Positions 25,999 through 38,707 of a stretch of DNA of 51,212 nt are shown here, piece by piece. The notes below the pieces were generated by a model that saw only the letters and a program-made list of their open reading frames with translations, ran no database searches and was not told the origin of the DNA. The translations under genes were made by a program, and so were the position numbers. The stretch comes from an uncultured Sphingobacteriaceae bacterium (GTDB taxonomy: Bacteria > Bacteroidota > Bacteroidia > Sphingobacteriales > Sphingobacteriaceae). Position 1 is the first letter of the stretch. Each line of letters opens with the position of its first letter. The stretch covers positions 1 to 51,212 of the forward strand of contig CAMLLO010000032.1 of NCBI GenBank assembly GCA_946480915.1, written 5' to 3'.

Positions 25999-28900
25999 CT
26001 ATTGCTTTAGGATTTTTTTGGTAGTTACTTCATTACCATTTCTAACAACTAAAAAGTATAAACCTGGAGTAAAACCCTGCATTGATATACTCTCTGTAGA
26101 TTTACTCAATAGCAAGGACTTCAGCAGTGATCCGGAAACATTATAAAAATACAAGGTAGCACCGGGTTGCAGCCTGCTTACAGAAACTTGAAGTACTAGT
26201 TCAACTGGATTAGGATAAACGCTAAGCCAATTGGAATTTGCTGTTTCAACCTCTCTTAAATTTGAAATCATGACACTTCCTGCTTCAACGTCTTTTGAAT
26301 TTGATACGAGCCCGGTATTACAAGATCCCAAACGATCACCATGATTTAGATGATCCTCTACAGCATCCCTGGAAATACAGATTTCATTACCATTGTGACA
26401 AATTTTTACTTTATCATTGTTATTGCCGCAGCGTACATCTTCTACCTTAATTGTAATAGAAGCTGTAGTAGAGCAGCCCAGGGCATCAACAACTTTGACA
26501 GTATACACTCCTGCTGAATTTACTGAAAGAGACGAAGCTCCTTCCACATTATTCCACAAAAAGGTATAAGGTCCGGTTCCTCCATATGGCAAAGCATTAA
26601 TGGATAATGAAGAAGGACCATAACCTAAATATAGGGTATTCTTCTCATCCATGTTAGAATCCATCGCGTAAACGTCAGGAATGCTCACAGACAGAGGGTT
26701 GTTAATTATGACACTTGTCTCAGTCGTTGCCTGGTTACCATTGCCATCATCTACCACCCAATGAATGGTGCTTGTACCAATATTAAAGCTACCGCTGGCA
26801 TTGGCGCCATTTCCGCTTCTGTTAGTAGAACCGCTAATGGAATAACTAACGTTTACACTTCCGCAACCATCAGTTGCACTTAGTGCTGGTATGGTGTAAG
26901 TTCCGCTGTTACTATAACACAGGGCAGGCACTTCAGGACGAGAGGTGATTACCGGTGCGTTTACATCGCTTACTTCTAAGCTACCATTTAAATAACTGAT
27001 AAGGTAATTTGAAAGTCCAGAACCCTGTGCGTTGGCAGCAACAATAGCGTAAGTTCCTTTACTCCCGCTTTCAGCCGCGCCTTCACTTGTCAGCAAAACA
27101 CTATGCACAGTATCTGCGGCAAGCAAACCACTTACTGTAAAAGCTGTTGTGCCCAGATTAAGCGCCGTACCGCATTCCTTCACCTGGTTACTCGCTGTAA
27201 TAGTTAATGCTTTTGGAGTAATAGTAATTAATGCCGTGTCTGAGGCAGGCTTGTAATATGCATTACCCGCATACGTAGCCCCGACCACATAAGTGCCTGC
27301 TTTTGCAGGAGCACTGTTTAAAATATTACCAACCGTATCCTTATAAACAAAGCTTAAAGCCGGACTTAACTTATCCTCTTCTCCCCCGGTACCATAAGCA
27401 AAGCCTGACACCGCATGTGGATTGCCATCATAGCTGTAGTTGTATGCATCTAGTTTGATCGTTGCTGTCGCTTTAGTGTAATTGGTTACACCAAACGCAG
27501 ACAACGAATTAATTCCTGAAGCAGAAACGGTATACGGATCAGTTACAGTTCCATTTCCGGCAATAGCTGCAGGAGTGTTCGACCAGGTACTTTCCTTATA
27601 CTGCATTACCGCCGTAGGTTGTGCCGGATCAAATCCACTAGCCTGGTCAGCAACAACCCATCCGAACTTTGCAGTAAGATTGCTTCCACCAGAAACATCT
27701 TCAATGATATCCCATTGCTTATTCACGACTTTACTACTATCTGCAACCTGATAATCAAATGTATTTTTAAGGCTTAAAGAGAAATTATCGGCCGTACCTG
27801 TATTGGTTAACGTTACGGGATTGTAGCTGGTTACAGAAGTTCCGATAGGGAAACTTACTGAAGTACTACCTACAGAACGTTTCAAAGCCCCGGTTCCGGA
27901 AGTGATGAAATAATTATTTCCGAAATTAAGGTTGGTTGTTTTTGTAGCATCTACCAAACCACCATCGGCAATGGTCATAACCAGCTTACCATTATTACCT
28001 GTTGTGGATGGCGAACTGTTTACCGTGTTAAAACCTTTGCCCAATTTTAATACTCCTTCCGAACCTATATTCAGCGAAACAATCGAAGAAGCATTGTTAG
28101 AATAAGGCACAAGATTAGAAGTGGATGTAGTCACACTCATATCAAGGGTTCCTTCTATATTGTAGGTATAGCGGCCACCGGGGTTGGTGGTAGTGCTTCC
28201 GGTTGGGCTAAATGAAGCGCTGGGATTCGTAAGTTTTATAGTTTTTCCTTTATTAATCGTGTAGGTTACATTTTCACCCGTTGCATTAGTGGCAGTATTG
28301 TAGTAGGCCGTAAAGCCCGAAAGATTATAAGACAAGCTTACATCCTGATCGAATACTACACTCAATGCATTGGTATTGGCAGGTAAGGGACGCAGTCTGG
28401 TGATTTTTGAAACGCCCGAACCGGTCCACAGTACAGAGGCACATGCCGGATTAAATTCAAGAATAATTAAATCCTGCGGGTTAGTATCGCCCCCAAAAAT
28501 TCCATCGTTTTGAAAGGTAACACTGGCTGCTTGTCCAACACCTATGCGTAAGGTTTGTGCACCCGGCGTTGCGCCATATCCGCCATTGCCGTTCAGGACA
28601 GCACCCTCCTCAATTGTTAGGTTGTTCACACTCTTTAAGCCGTCCATCTTTACTATATGTCCAGAGCGGACCGTAACATTGGCATTAGATGGCTGAACCC
28701 CTGCAGGTTGCAGCACCCAACTGTTAGAAGCAGCAACATATTTTTCCCATATAGAAGCGGGATTGGAACCATTACCGCTGGATGCGTTGGTCCAGAAGCC
28801 GGAACCTGCAGAACGGAAATCACCGTTGAGCGGAACAGAACGATCAACCTTTATTACTGTATCCGTTGTAAACGTTTCATAGCCACCTTTACTAGCTACT

Positions 28901-31900
28901 ATTTTATAAAAATAGCTAATACCAGATGGCGGCAAAACATCAGTGAACATATATGCTGCAGTGGTATCGGTTAAAGTAACCAACTCCTTGACCTTTGAAA
29001 AGCTTACGCTGTCGGTGCTTCTGTGCAGCTCGAAGGTTACACCATTTATTGGCCAGCAGACATTGAATAGAATATTTGATTGCGAAGATGAACGGTTCAC
29101 CCTGAAATTGCTCAGGCTGATAGGCGCAGAAAAAGGCGCGCAAGTTTCCGGTAACACAGAACAAGGGTCCCAGGTTCCAAATATATTGCTGTTTACGAAA
29201 TAAGGGGCCGCCTGCTCATCAGTAAACTCTTTTGACCAGCTCACCCTTTTACTTAAATCAACCAGGGCACCACTGAAATATCTTGTTTTATATTCTGCGT
29301 AGGTAATTAAAGAAGTATTTGTTTCGGAAGTCCATACCTGCCAACGCTCAGGCTTCACAGTTGTACCCATTCTGCAATTCAGAAAGACCACTTTGGTTTC
29401 TGAGGTATGTGGTGGCGCCGCATTTCCCCAAGGACGGCCTAAGGTATAAGTGGTTTGCCCATTGTTATTGGGTAGCAGACAATCCCGGAACACATATCCA
29501 TACGTTTGACCAGCAGGTGTACTGGCAGCAGTAAATACACTACTGGTTGAACCATCTAACCGATCCCTGTTATAAAGCACACAAGAGTCGAAAACAGCTA
29601 TGGCAGAACCATATATATAATCAGTATTGCCATCGATATAACAGTTGCTGTAATATTGTCTTTTACCATTGCCATGCGCCATCAGGGTGTCCTGTCCGCT
29701 CACCATTTTGCAGCTTTTAAATATCACCCTGTCGCCGGTTACTTTTACAGCCAGCGCCTGTGGCCCGTCGTTTTTACGTCCCCATGAATTTTCAATGGTC
29801 ATATTCATGAAAACGCAATCGTTGGAATTAATGGTGATCGTAGCGATCTCGGTAACACCCGGTTTCCCTGCGTAATCATCCCATGAAAATACTACTTCAT
29901 TAATGCCTTCACCCACCACATGTAAGAAGGGTTTGTTGGAAGGAATAGTTACTTTCTCTATATACTTACCTTTCTTTACAAAAATCCTGTATGGGGTTGC
30001 ACTATTAGACGGCGCTGCATCAATGGCCGCCTGCAGGCTTGAATAGTTTCCTGTGCCGTCCAGAGCTACTACCACATTATATCCTGCCGGGGGCTGTACT
30101 GCGATAGCCGCCACACCACTCACCGCCAGGGTAGCGTTTGTTGCACCGGAACTTGTCGCTGTAATGTTACCGCTATACAAACCTGCAGTAGTTGCATTCA
30201 TCCGCACAAAGGCTGTGGCATTAACGCTATTGTTTTCACGCACCAGACTTAAAGAAGTGTGCCAGTTATTATCATCTTCGGAAAGTTCGAAACTCGCAGG
30301 AGCCGAAATACTTACATTACCTGTAAGATTATTTCCTTGCACGGTAAACGACTGGGAAGCCGAAGGTGTGCCCAGGGCCTGTGTAAACGGATTTAAATTG
30401 CCTGACATAGAAACCACAGGAGTACTTGACACCGTGGCGCCTGATGCCATTGCAGCAGATGAATAGTTAAATGCTTTATCGGCAGTAAAAATGTGATAGT
30501 AATAGGTGATGCCGGAAGCGAGAGCAGCCACACTTCCATCATCAGTAAAATTGGTACCAGAACCGATGTAAACCACAGTATTGCCTGAGCCTATGCTGTT
30601 GCCAATGAAATATAAACCATTAGCATTTACTGCCGGTGCCAGGGCTGAAGCGCTTCTCACCACCACATAACCACCACCATCCACACCGGTAGCCGGGGCG
30701 GTCCAGCTTACAGTAATGCTGTTTGAATGGCCGGTTGCTACCGGAGAAGAAGCAACATCCGGTGCCGTCACATCGGCCGAAGGAACAGTCTGATTATCGG
30801 CGGGATAGATCACAAAATCATCCACATCAAAAGGCTTGGCAATTGCACTTGTACCTCCTCCATTGAAGCGAAAGCCGGCAAAACTCATGGTAGGCGTATA
30901 GGCAGGGGTCACAGAGTAGGTGTACGAGGCCTTTAACCAGTCGCCATTCGTAGCAGTCCAGGCAGCAGTGGATGTAGCCGTGGTAAAGCTAGTATTGTCA
31001 GCCACCGCTATTACTCCACCTACCTGGTTTCCGATAGCAGGTGCCGGGGCACGGTAATAAAACTGAACGATGTATTTTACACCTTTTGTTAAGGGTGTAC
31101 TTACTGTAGGTGAATAATTATTCTTAGTACTTAAACTGGTGCTGGTATAGGTGAAGTAATTGTTACCTGTCCTTGCCGTTCCGTTGCTTACAATATTGGC
31201 AGAGCCATTCGTTGTCCATACCTTTTGAGAAAGATTAGAGCTGGCGGCTGGTGCCGTAGTTGAAACTGCGCCGGCTGATTGATTTTCAAAACCACCTTCC
31301 ATTTCCGGATAAAGACCAACGATTTGTTTTTGATTGACAGGCTGAACGGAAGTGATCCCATTGACTGCTATATTGATTGTAGCAGCACCTGCGCTTGTCA
31401 GCGAAATCGTTCCGCTGTATGAACCGGTAGATGCAGCATTCAGTCGCACACTGATAGTAGTAGAAGCAACCGAACCTGAATTTTCTGTCAGCGTCAGGCT
31501 GCTGCTCCAGCTTGTGCCATTAAGAGAAATCTGATAATTGGCAGGTGCCGTTACGGTAATATTATCGGTTAAGTTAACTCCGGATGCAGTGAATGTTTGT
31601 GCCGCAGACGGAGTGCCTAATGTTTGTGAGAAGCTATTAAACACCGCATTTGCATAAATAGTTGGATTAGTATTTACAGTAGGTGTTGTGAGTGAGTTTA
31701 AATAATTTTCCAGGTTGGTGTAACCGTTTGCCGCCAGGCCATTTCTATCACTGGCATTATTTGGATCAAGGCCGTTGCTTGTTTCCCAGCTATCTGACAT
31801 ACCATCATGATCGCCATCGGTAGGAGCAGCAGTCGAATTCAGCGCAGGCCAGGCATTCACCGTTTGCTCATAAGGCGTTCCGTGCGGATAACCTCCCTGT

Positions 31901-33126
31901 ACGTCAATAATTCTTCCCGTTCTGTTGCGAACATCATTCACAATACGCTGATCTAACGTATCACGATTAGGAAGAGAGCAGCCTGCTTTTTGCAAAACCG
32001 CTTCATAAGAATCAGTCGCCGCTTCAATAGTTAGTGGATAACCAATATCAAAAGCTGTTGCAGCTTTTACCGTAGGTATATCGCCGGTGCCACCCTGTGG
32101 CACAACACCACCTGACCAGTTATCAGCCGTAATGGTTGCAGACCCGTCTACATAGTTTCCGCTCACATACCATTTTCCATAACCATCTGTTGCATTGAAA
32201 CTAGGATTTGCTACGCGGAAACGAACACCACTGCCGGTTGAAGGACCATACTTGTAATAGTTATTTACAACATTATAATTACCACCTTCACCACCATAGA
32301 CTGTATTGATACCCCAGTTATAGATCACATTGTTCCTGAAGTCACAATTCTCAACGCCAACTGTGTTTGGTGAATACGTGCTGATGCCTGCAAAACGAGG
32401 ATTACGGTTGCGGCAGTCAGCAAAAAGATTATGATGCATGGAGCCTCTTTTAGCGCCCCAAATACCACCATAACCATGTTGTTCATAATCCGTGTCACCG
32501 GTTTCAAAGTGGTAAGAATAATTTAAAGGTTCTGTAATAAAACACCATTGGATAGTTAGATTATCACCCCGATAAATGGTCAGGGCTTCATCGTTGCTCC
32601 AGCTTGCCGAACAATGATCAATAATAACATTGCTAGCACTTCCACCAAAAGCATCATCACCGCCACTGCCATCGATAGGGTTGCCGTTCGCATCTACTTT
32701 CTTCTGATTTTTATCACCGAGTCGAAAACGCATATAGCGAACAATTACATTGTCGCCGTTAATGGAGACAGGATAATCGGCCACGCAAATGCCATCGCCA
32801 GGTGCGGTTTGACCGGCAATGGTGGTATTGGCCTTAATGCTTAATCTTGAATTAAGATGGATAGTGCCTGATACCCGGAAAACAACGGTCCGGTAAATTG
32901 CCGAAGCCGTTAACGCGTAGCGAAGACTGCCGGGCAGACCATCGTCACTTAAATTAGTTACTTCAAAAACCGTAGTGAAGGCCGAGGGTGTCCCCCTCCC
33001 ACCTGTGGTGTACATACCAGCCCCCTCCGCACCTGGAAATGCAGGCTGTTGCGCTTGTACACCAATAGTGCTGCACAGGCACCAAAAGGCTAAGAAATTA
33101 CCTACTAAGAGTAAAAATTTACGCAT
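25999..33126 (-). CDS. Giant bifunctional pectate lyase (PL1-type) / pectin methylesterase (CE8), T9SS-exported
   Basis: 2375 residues. Signal peptide (about 1-25), pectate lyase beta-helix (about 28-430; PGAEGAGMYTTGGRG, NVIIDHCSASWS, MHHNLFADCRNRNPRF with likely catalytic Arg244), a calcium-type DGDHDGMSDSWE repeat (about 435), an Ig-like module (about 492-592) repeated at about 905-1008, an intervening carbohydrate-binding-like and FN3 region, CE8 (about 1018-1340; Asp1146 in SGQDTL, Asp1169 in TDYIYGS, Arg1231 in LGRPW), further beta domains, MBG repeats (about 1885-2055), HYR and PKD-like domains, a Cys/His module (about 2230-2269) and a type IX tail (about 2300-2375). One exported chain would both remove methyl esters and cleave polygalacturonate. 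Two hairpins follow it; a CTTTATCGATAAAG palindrome lies upstream. Confidence 0.92.
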   Translation of the reverse strand: MRKFLLLVGNFLAFWCLCSTIGVQAQQPAFPGAEGAGMYTTGGRGTPSAFTTVFEVTNLSDDGLPGSLRYALTASAIYRTVVFRVSGTIHLNSRLSIKANTTIAGQTAPGDGICVADYPVSINGDNVIVRYMRFRLGDKNQKKVDANGNPIDGSGGDDAFGGSASNVIIDHCSASWSNDEALTIYRGDNLTIQWCFITEPLNYSYHFETGDTDYEQHGYGGIWGAKRGSMHHNLFADCRNRNPRFAGISTYSPNTVGVENCDFRNNVIYNWGINTVYGGEGGNYNVVNNYYKYGPSTGSGVRFRVANPSFNATDGYGKWYVSGNYVDGSATITADNWSGGVVPQGGTGDIPTVKAATAFDIGYPLTIEAATDSYEAVLQKAGCSLPNRDTLDQRIVNDVRNRTGRIIDVQGGYPHGTPYEQTVNAWPALNSTAAPTDGDHDGMSDSWETSNGLDPNNASDRNGLAANGYTNLENYLNSLTTPTVNTNPTIYANAVFNSFSQTLGTPSAAQTFTASGVNLTDNITVTAPANYQISLNGTSWSSSLTLTENSGSVASTTISVRLNAASTGSYSGTISLTSAGAATINIAVNGITSVQPVNQKQIVGLYPEMEGGFENQSAGAVSTTAPAASSNLSQKVWTTNGSANIVSNGTARTGNNYFTYTSTSLSTKNNYSPTVSTPLTKGVKYIVQFYYRAPAPAIGNQVGGVIAVADNTSFTTATSTAAWTATNGDWLKASYTYSVTPAYTPTMSFAGFRFNGGGTSAIAKPFDVDDFVIYPADNQTVPSADVTAPDVASSPVATGHSNSITVSWTAPATGVDGGGYVVVRSASALAPAVNANGLYFIGNSIGSGNTVVYIGSGTNFTDDGSVAALASGITYYYHIFTADKAFNYSSAAMASGATVSSTPVVSMSGNLNPFTQALGTPSASQSFTVQGNNLTGNVSISAPASFELSEDDNNWHTSLSLVRENNSVNATAFVRMNATTAGLYSGNITATSSGATNATLAVSGVAAIAVQPPAGYNVVVALDGTGNYSSLQAAIDAAPSNSATPYRIFVKKGKYIEKVTIPSNKPFLHVVGEGINEVVFSWDDYAGKPGVTEIATITINSNDCVFMNMTIENSWGRKNDGPQALAVKVTGDRVIFKSCKMVSGQDTLMAHGNGKRQYYSNCYIDGNTDYIYGSAIAVFDSCVLYNRDRLDGSTSSVFTAASTPAGQTYGYVFRDCLLPNNNGQTTYTLGRPWGNAAPPHTSETKVVFLNCRMGTTVKPERWQVWTSETNTSLITYAEYKTRYFSGALVDLSKRVSWSKEFTDEQAAPYFVNSNIFGTWDPCSVLPETCAPFSAPISLSNFRVNRSSSQSNILFNVCWPINGVTFELHRSTDSVSFSKVKELVTLTDTTAAYMFTDVLPPSGISYFYKIVASKGGYETFTTDTVIKVDRSVPLNGDFRSAGSGFWTNASSGNGSNPASIWEKYVAASNSWVLQPAGVQPSNANVTVRSGHIVKMDGLKSVNNLTIEEGAVLNGNGGYGATPGAQTLRIGVGQAASVTFQNDGIFGGDTNPQDLIILEFNPACASVLWTGSGVSKITRLRPLPANTNALSVVFDQDVSLSYNLSGFTAYYNTATNATGENVTYTINKGKTIKLTNPSASFSPTGSTTTNPGGRYTYNIEGTLDMSVTTSTSNLVPYSNNASSIVSLNIGSEGVLKLGKGFNTVNSSPSTTGNNGKLVMTIADGGLVDATKTTNLNFGNNYFITSGTGALKRSVGSTSVSFPIGTSVTSYNPVTLTNTGTADNFSLSLKNTFDYQVADSSKVVNKQWDIIEDVSGGSNLTAKFGWVVADQASGFDPAQPTAVMQYKESTWSNTPAAIAGNGTVTDPYTVSASGINSLSAFGVTNYTKATATIKLDAYNYSYDGNPHAVSGFAYGTGGEEDKLSPALSFVYKDTVGNILNSAPAKAGTYVVGATYAGNAYYKPASDTALITITPKALTITASNQVKECGTALNLGTTAFTVSGLLAADTVHSVLLTSEGAAESGSKGTYAIVAANAQGSGLSNYLISYLNGSLEVSDVNAPVITSRPEVPALCYSNSGTYTIPALSATDGCGSVNVSYSISGSTNRSGNGANASGSFNIGTSTIHWVVDDGNGNQATTETSVIINNPLSVSIPDVYAMDSNMDEKNTLYLGYGPSSLSINALPYGGTGPYTFLWNNVEGASSLSVNSAGVYTVKVVDALGCSTTASITIKVEDVRCGNNNDKVKICHNGNEICISRDAVEDHLNHGDRLGSCNTGLVSNSKDVEAGSVMISNLREVETANSNWLSVYPNPVELVLQVSVSRLQPGATLYFYNVSGSLLKSLLLSKSTESISMQGFTPGLYFLVVRNGNEVTTKKILKQ

Positions 33127-35909
<2,783 letters not shown>

Positions 35910-35930
35910 GCTTTTTTATATAATAAAGAA

Positions 35931-35967
35931 GCCGCCTCATATTCAACGTGGTATGAGGCGGTTTTTT
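35931..35967 (+). terminator. Intrinsic terminator of katG
   Basis: CCGCCTCATA (35932-35941), a ten-base loop, TATGAGGCGG (35952-35961) and TTTTTT. The stem begins 22 bases after the katG stop codon. Confidence 0.9.
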
Positions 35968-36658
35968 AATGAAGTTTAAGAGTTTATACCTGGGTTTGTA
36001 AAATTTAACGGGGCATTTGCCTCGCCCCCCGCTCTCAAAGGCTAAGGAGGTGGTTTCCGGTGAATTTAAAACTAGCTTCATTCTTTCAAACACCAGGTCG
36101 CTATTTTTTTCTGCTTTGCTGGCGGCATTTCAACCTAAACCACTCCACTCAGCTTCATTTCCCTCAAATTTCCAATTTCCATTTTCATAACCCGACTGCA
36201 CCAACCATTTCGAAACTCGCAAGCCCTCTCGAACCACTCTTTACAGTTTAACAACGTCTATTCGGAAGCCTTTGATAAATTCCTAAAACTGCCTGAGGGT
36301 ATTGACTTTGCCTCGTACTGTGCAAAACCGCCTTTACGGCACCATCCATGAGGTATTTGCCCCCATCTCGCCTTACCTTTGACTCAAGCATTTCGTTACC
36401 GGTAATTTCAAATGTGAAACAGATTGTTTAACAAAAAAAAATAAAAACATGGAATTAATAACCCATGCTTAAATGTGACTCCCCACTACCTATCGCTTAG
36501 AGAAGTGACGAAGGAACTATTTGCTCGCTAATACGCGAGTTAGAATAACGTATACTCTTTCGAAAAATGTGTATTGTTCCCAAACCACACCCCAAGTAAA
36601 TCGGTATCCCGACACCACAGCTCGCCGTTTTCCAGGCAACATTTTGAGGTTCGTTCAA
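35968..36658. other. Intergenic region without a supported gene
   Basis: About 690 bases downstream of both katG and the isomerase-like gene. One plus frame (about 36211-36350) reads NNVYSEAFDKFLKLPEGIDF and a few more residues before a stop, which looks protein-like but matches no family I know. It may be a gene relic. No hairpin terminator or repeat was found. Confidence 0.35.
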
Positions 36659-38089
36659 CTAACAAACTTTAACTACCTCCATATTCAATAATTCTCCTAA
36701 TTTTTGAATCTTATTAGCGATATGTCCTAAACCCACCGCGCAATGATGTGCCGGGCCGTGTATATTCCAGCTATTAACAAACTTTCTGGCACCAATAGAA
36801 AATTTATATCTGCTGTTTGTGTTACCTATTTCTAATATCGGACCCGCCACAGACTCTCCTTCTGCTACCAACAGCATTAGCTTCCGATCCGCTGTTTGAA
36901 CCACCGATAACAGCGTTACGGGACCATTTTTAACGGACATCTCGACCGAAAGTCCGCTGCCAACTTTGCCATGATAAACCGTGAGCGGCTTTACTTTAGT
37001 TTTACCTTCAGCAATTGCAATATGTCCGGGGCCATCATGGCCCATCAATACCACATCATCATTAAAGTCTATTGCATAATATTCGGTAAAAGACCCGCCG
37101 GCCCCAAAGCTGTCCATAATTTTCATTGCCTGGGCATTTTTAATTTCATATTCACCCGCAACAGGTACTCCGTTTGCAGTTAGCAAGGAATTGCCAAGTA
37201 TAATTGAACTGATGGTATCTTCGTTGTCAAAATTACCTGTACCCTTATAATAATACGCCAGTGAACCCAGGTTGTACATTTTAATTAGCTGATCAAGAGC
37301 AATTGAGGTTCTGGCGGCCCGTTGCAACTCCTTTGGCGAAGTATCGGACTGCACCTCAAAAACCTCGTAAAATAGTTTTACGCGCTCGGTTATCTCCTCA
37401 TCTTTAACCTGCTTACGGAGATTTGCAAGCTCGTCTACTTCAATGATCTCCATATGTCCGCCAAAACATGCATATTGCTGTGTAAGATCTGTATAAATAT
37501 CCAGCATTCCACTGTAATAATGGCCCATGCAGCCCATCCTGTTATGAAACATTATATCTGCCACTTTCGCAGCCTCGACCCATTCTGTTATCTCTGTCCA
37601 GCATTCGGGATCATCATGTAACATTCCAGTAATTTGGTGGAACTTGATGCCTGTTCTGTTAAATACATTCGCAATTTCAGGAACCGGACAGGCAGAGCAA
37701 AATGCAAGCCACTCACCGGTCATTTTGGTTCGATTATTCATGCTATTAAAAACCTTGTAATCAATGGCAGCTTCAGGTGCAAGATTTAAAATAATAACAG
37801 GAACTTTGGCTCGTTGCACTACTGGTAAAACAGTAGAAGACAATGCGTAGGTGGTTACGTACAAAAAAATTATATCTACGTCTTCCTGACGAAATTTGTG
37901 TCCTGCGGCAAAGGCTTTATCGGGACTGTCAATTAAACCTAGGTTAACAACATCGGGATGGATAGCAACTAATTTATCATTCACCTGATGAAGATATCCT
38001 TCAAGCCGGTCTTTTAGACCTTCAAACTGATCCCAGTAAGCTTCAAGGCCTATTCCAAAAAGACCGATTTTCAAAGACGATTTTATCAT
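36659..38089 (-). CDS. L-fucose/L-arabinose isomerase-family protein
   Basis: 476 residues with the isomerase Rossmann-like N-terminal region (VDIIFLYVTTYALSSTVLPV; MTGEWLAFCSACPVPEIANV; GCMGHYYSGMLDIYTD) and a C-terminal catalytic region. Compared with AraA, metal ligands Glu336 (FTEYY), His373 (TVYHGKVG) and His448 (PAHHCAVG) can be placed. The second AraA glutamate (in HMLEVCP) is replaced by MGHDGPGH (His351, Asp352), which marks a divergent subfamily. It would isomerise a released aldose such as L-arabinose or L-fucose to its ketose in the cytoplasm, fitting the surrounding arabinosidases. No signal peptide. The receiver protein gene lies 120 bases upstream on the same strand. Substrate uncertain. 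Confidence 0.8.
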   Translation of the reverse strand: MIKSSLKIGLFGIGLEAYWDQFEGLKDRLEGYLHQVNDKLVAIHPDVVNLGLIDSPDKAFAAGHKFRQEDVDIIFLYVTTYALSSTVLPVVQRAKVPVIILNLAPEAAIDYKVFNSMNNRTKMTGEWLAFCSACPVPEIANVFNRTGIKFHQITGMLHDDPECWTEITEWVEAAKVADIMFHNRMGCMGHYYSGMLDIYTDLTQQYACFGGHMEIIEVDELANLRKQVKDEEITERVKLFYEVFEVQSDTSPKELQRAARTSIALDQLIKMYNLGSLAYYYKGTGNFDNEDTISSIILGNSLLTANGVPVAGEYEIKNAQAMKIMDSFGAGGSFTEYYAIDFNDDVVLMGHDGPGHIAIAEGKTKVKPLTVYHGKVGSGLSVEMSVKNGPVTLLSVVQTADRKLMLLVAEGESVAGPILEIGNTNSRYKFSIGARKFVNSWNIHGPAHHCAVGLGHIANKIQKLGELLNMEVVKVC

Positions 38090-38209
38090 TTAATAGTTTA
38101 TTATTATTTGTTTCGTAAATACAAGAAATATGTCTGAATACGGAACTATTACTTTATTAAAATGTCCGATCCTTCATCTGCCACACAGATATAGGTTTAT
38201 TCCCTTTAG

Positions 38210-38620
38210 TTATTCGTTATTCGCCGAAAGAAACGAAGAACTTAGAATATCAATTAGCAGTTCTTCGGTGAATGGTTTGTTAAAAAACCCTTTTACAAAA
38301 CTATAATTCTGAGCTTTTTCCATATCTGCGGGATTAATCGATGAGGTTAGGATAACAATGTCAACCGGTTTTACCAGATGAAGGCTAATGGTTTCAAACA
38401 GCTCAACGAAGGCCCATCCTGATAACAAGGGCATATTCAGGTCTAATAAAATTAAGTCTGGTAAAGCATCTTTATAATTATTGTCTGATATATAGGCAAA
38501 GGCATCTAGAGCATGTAAATAGCATTGGTAATTAATCTGATGACTAAGCTTTTTCATCAGCCGATGAGCTATTTTATGATGTATCGGATCATCATCAATT
38601 ATCATTAAACGTATATCCAT
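38210..38620 (-). CDS. Stand-alone response-regulator receiver domain protein
   Basis: 136 residues forming a single CheY-like domain with acidic pocket IDDDP near residues 8-12, phospho-acceptor Asp in LLDLNMPLLSG (near 60), Thr/Ser in LTSS and Lys in FFNKPFT. There is no output domain. It lies between the isomerase-like and GH39-like genes, all on the minus strand. It may receive phosphate from a histidine kinase elsewhere. The HTCS proteins have their own receivers, so a link to them is speculative. Confidence 0.92.
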   Translation of the reverse strand: MDIRLMIIDDDPIHHKIAHRLMKKLSHQINYQCYLHALDAFAYISDNNYKDALPDLILLDLNMPLLSGWAFVELFETISLHLVKPVDIVILTSSINPADMEKAQNYSFVKGFFNKPFTEELLIDILSSSFLSANNE

Positions 38621-38707
38621 AATATTCTACTTGAGTTTATTAATATGATAGAGTCTAAAAATTTAAAATTATCATATATAGTATAACCTCTTAAAACACT
38701 ATGCTAT

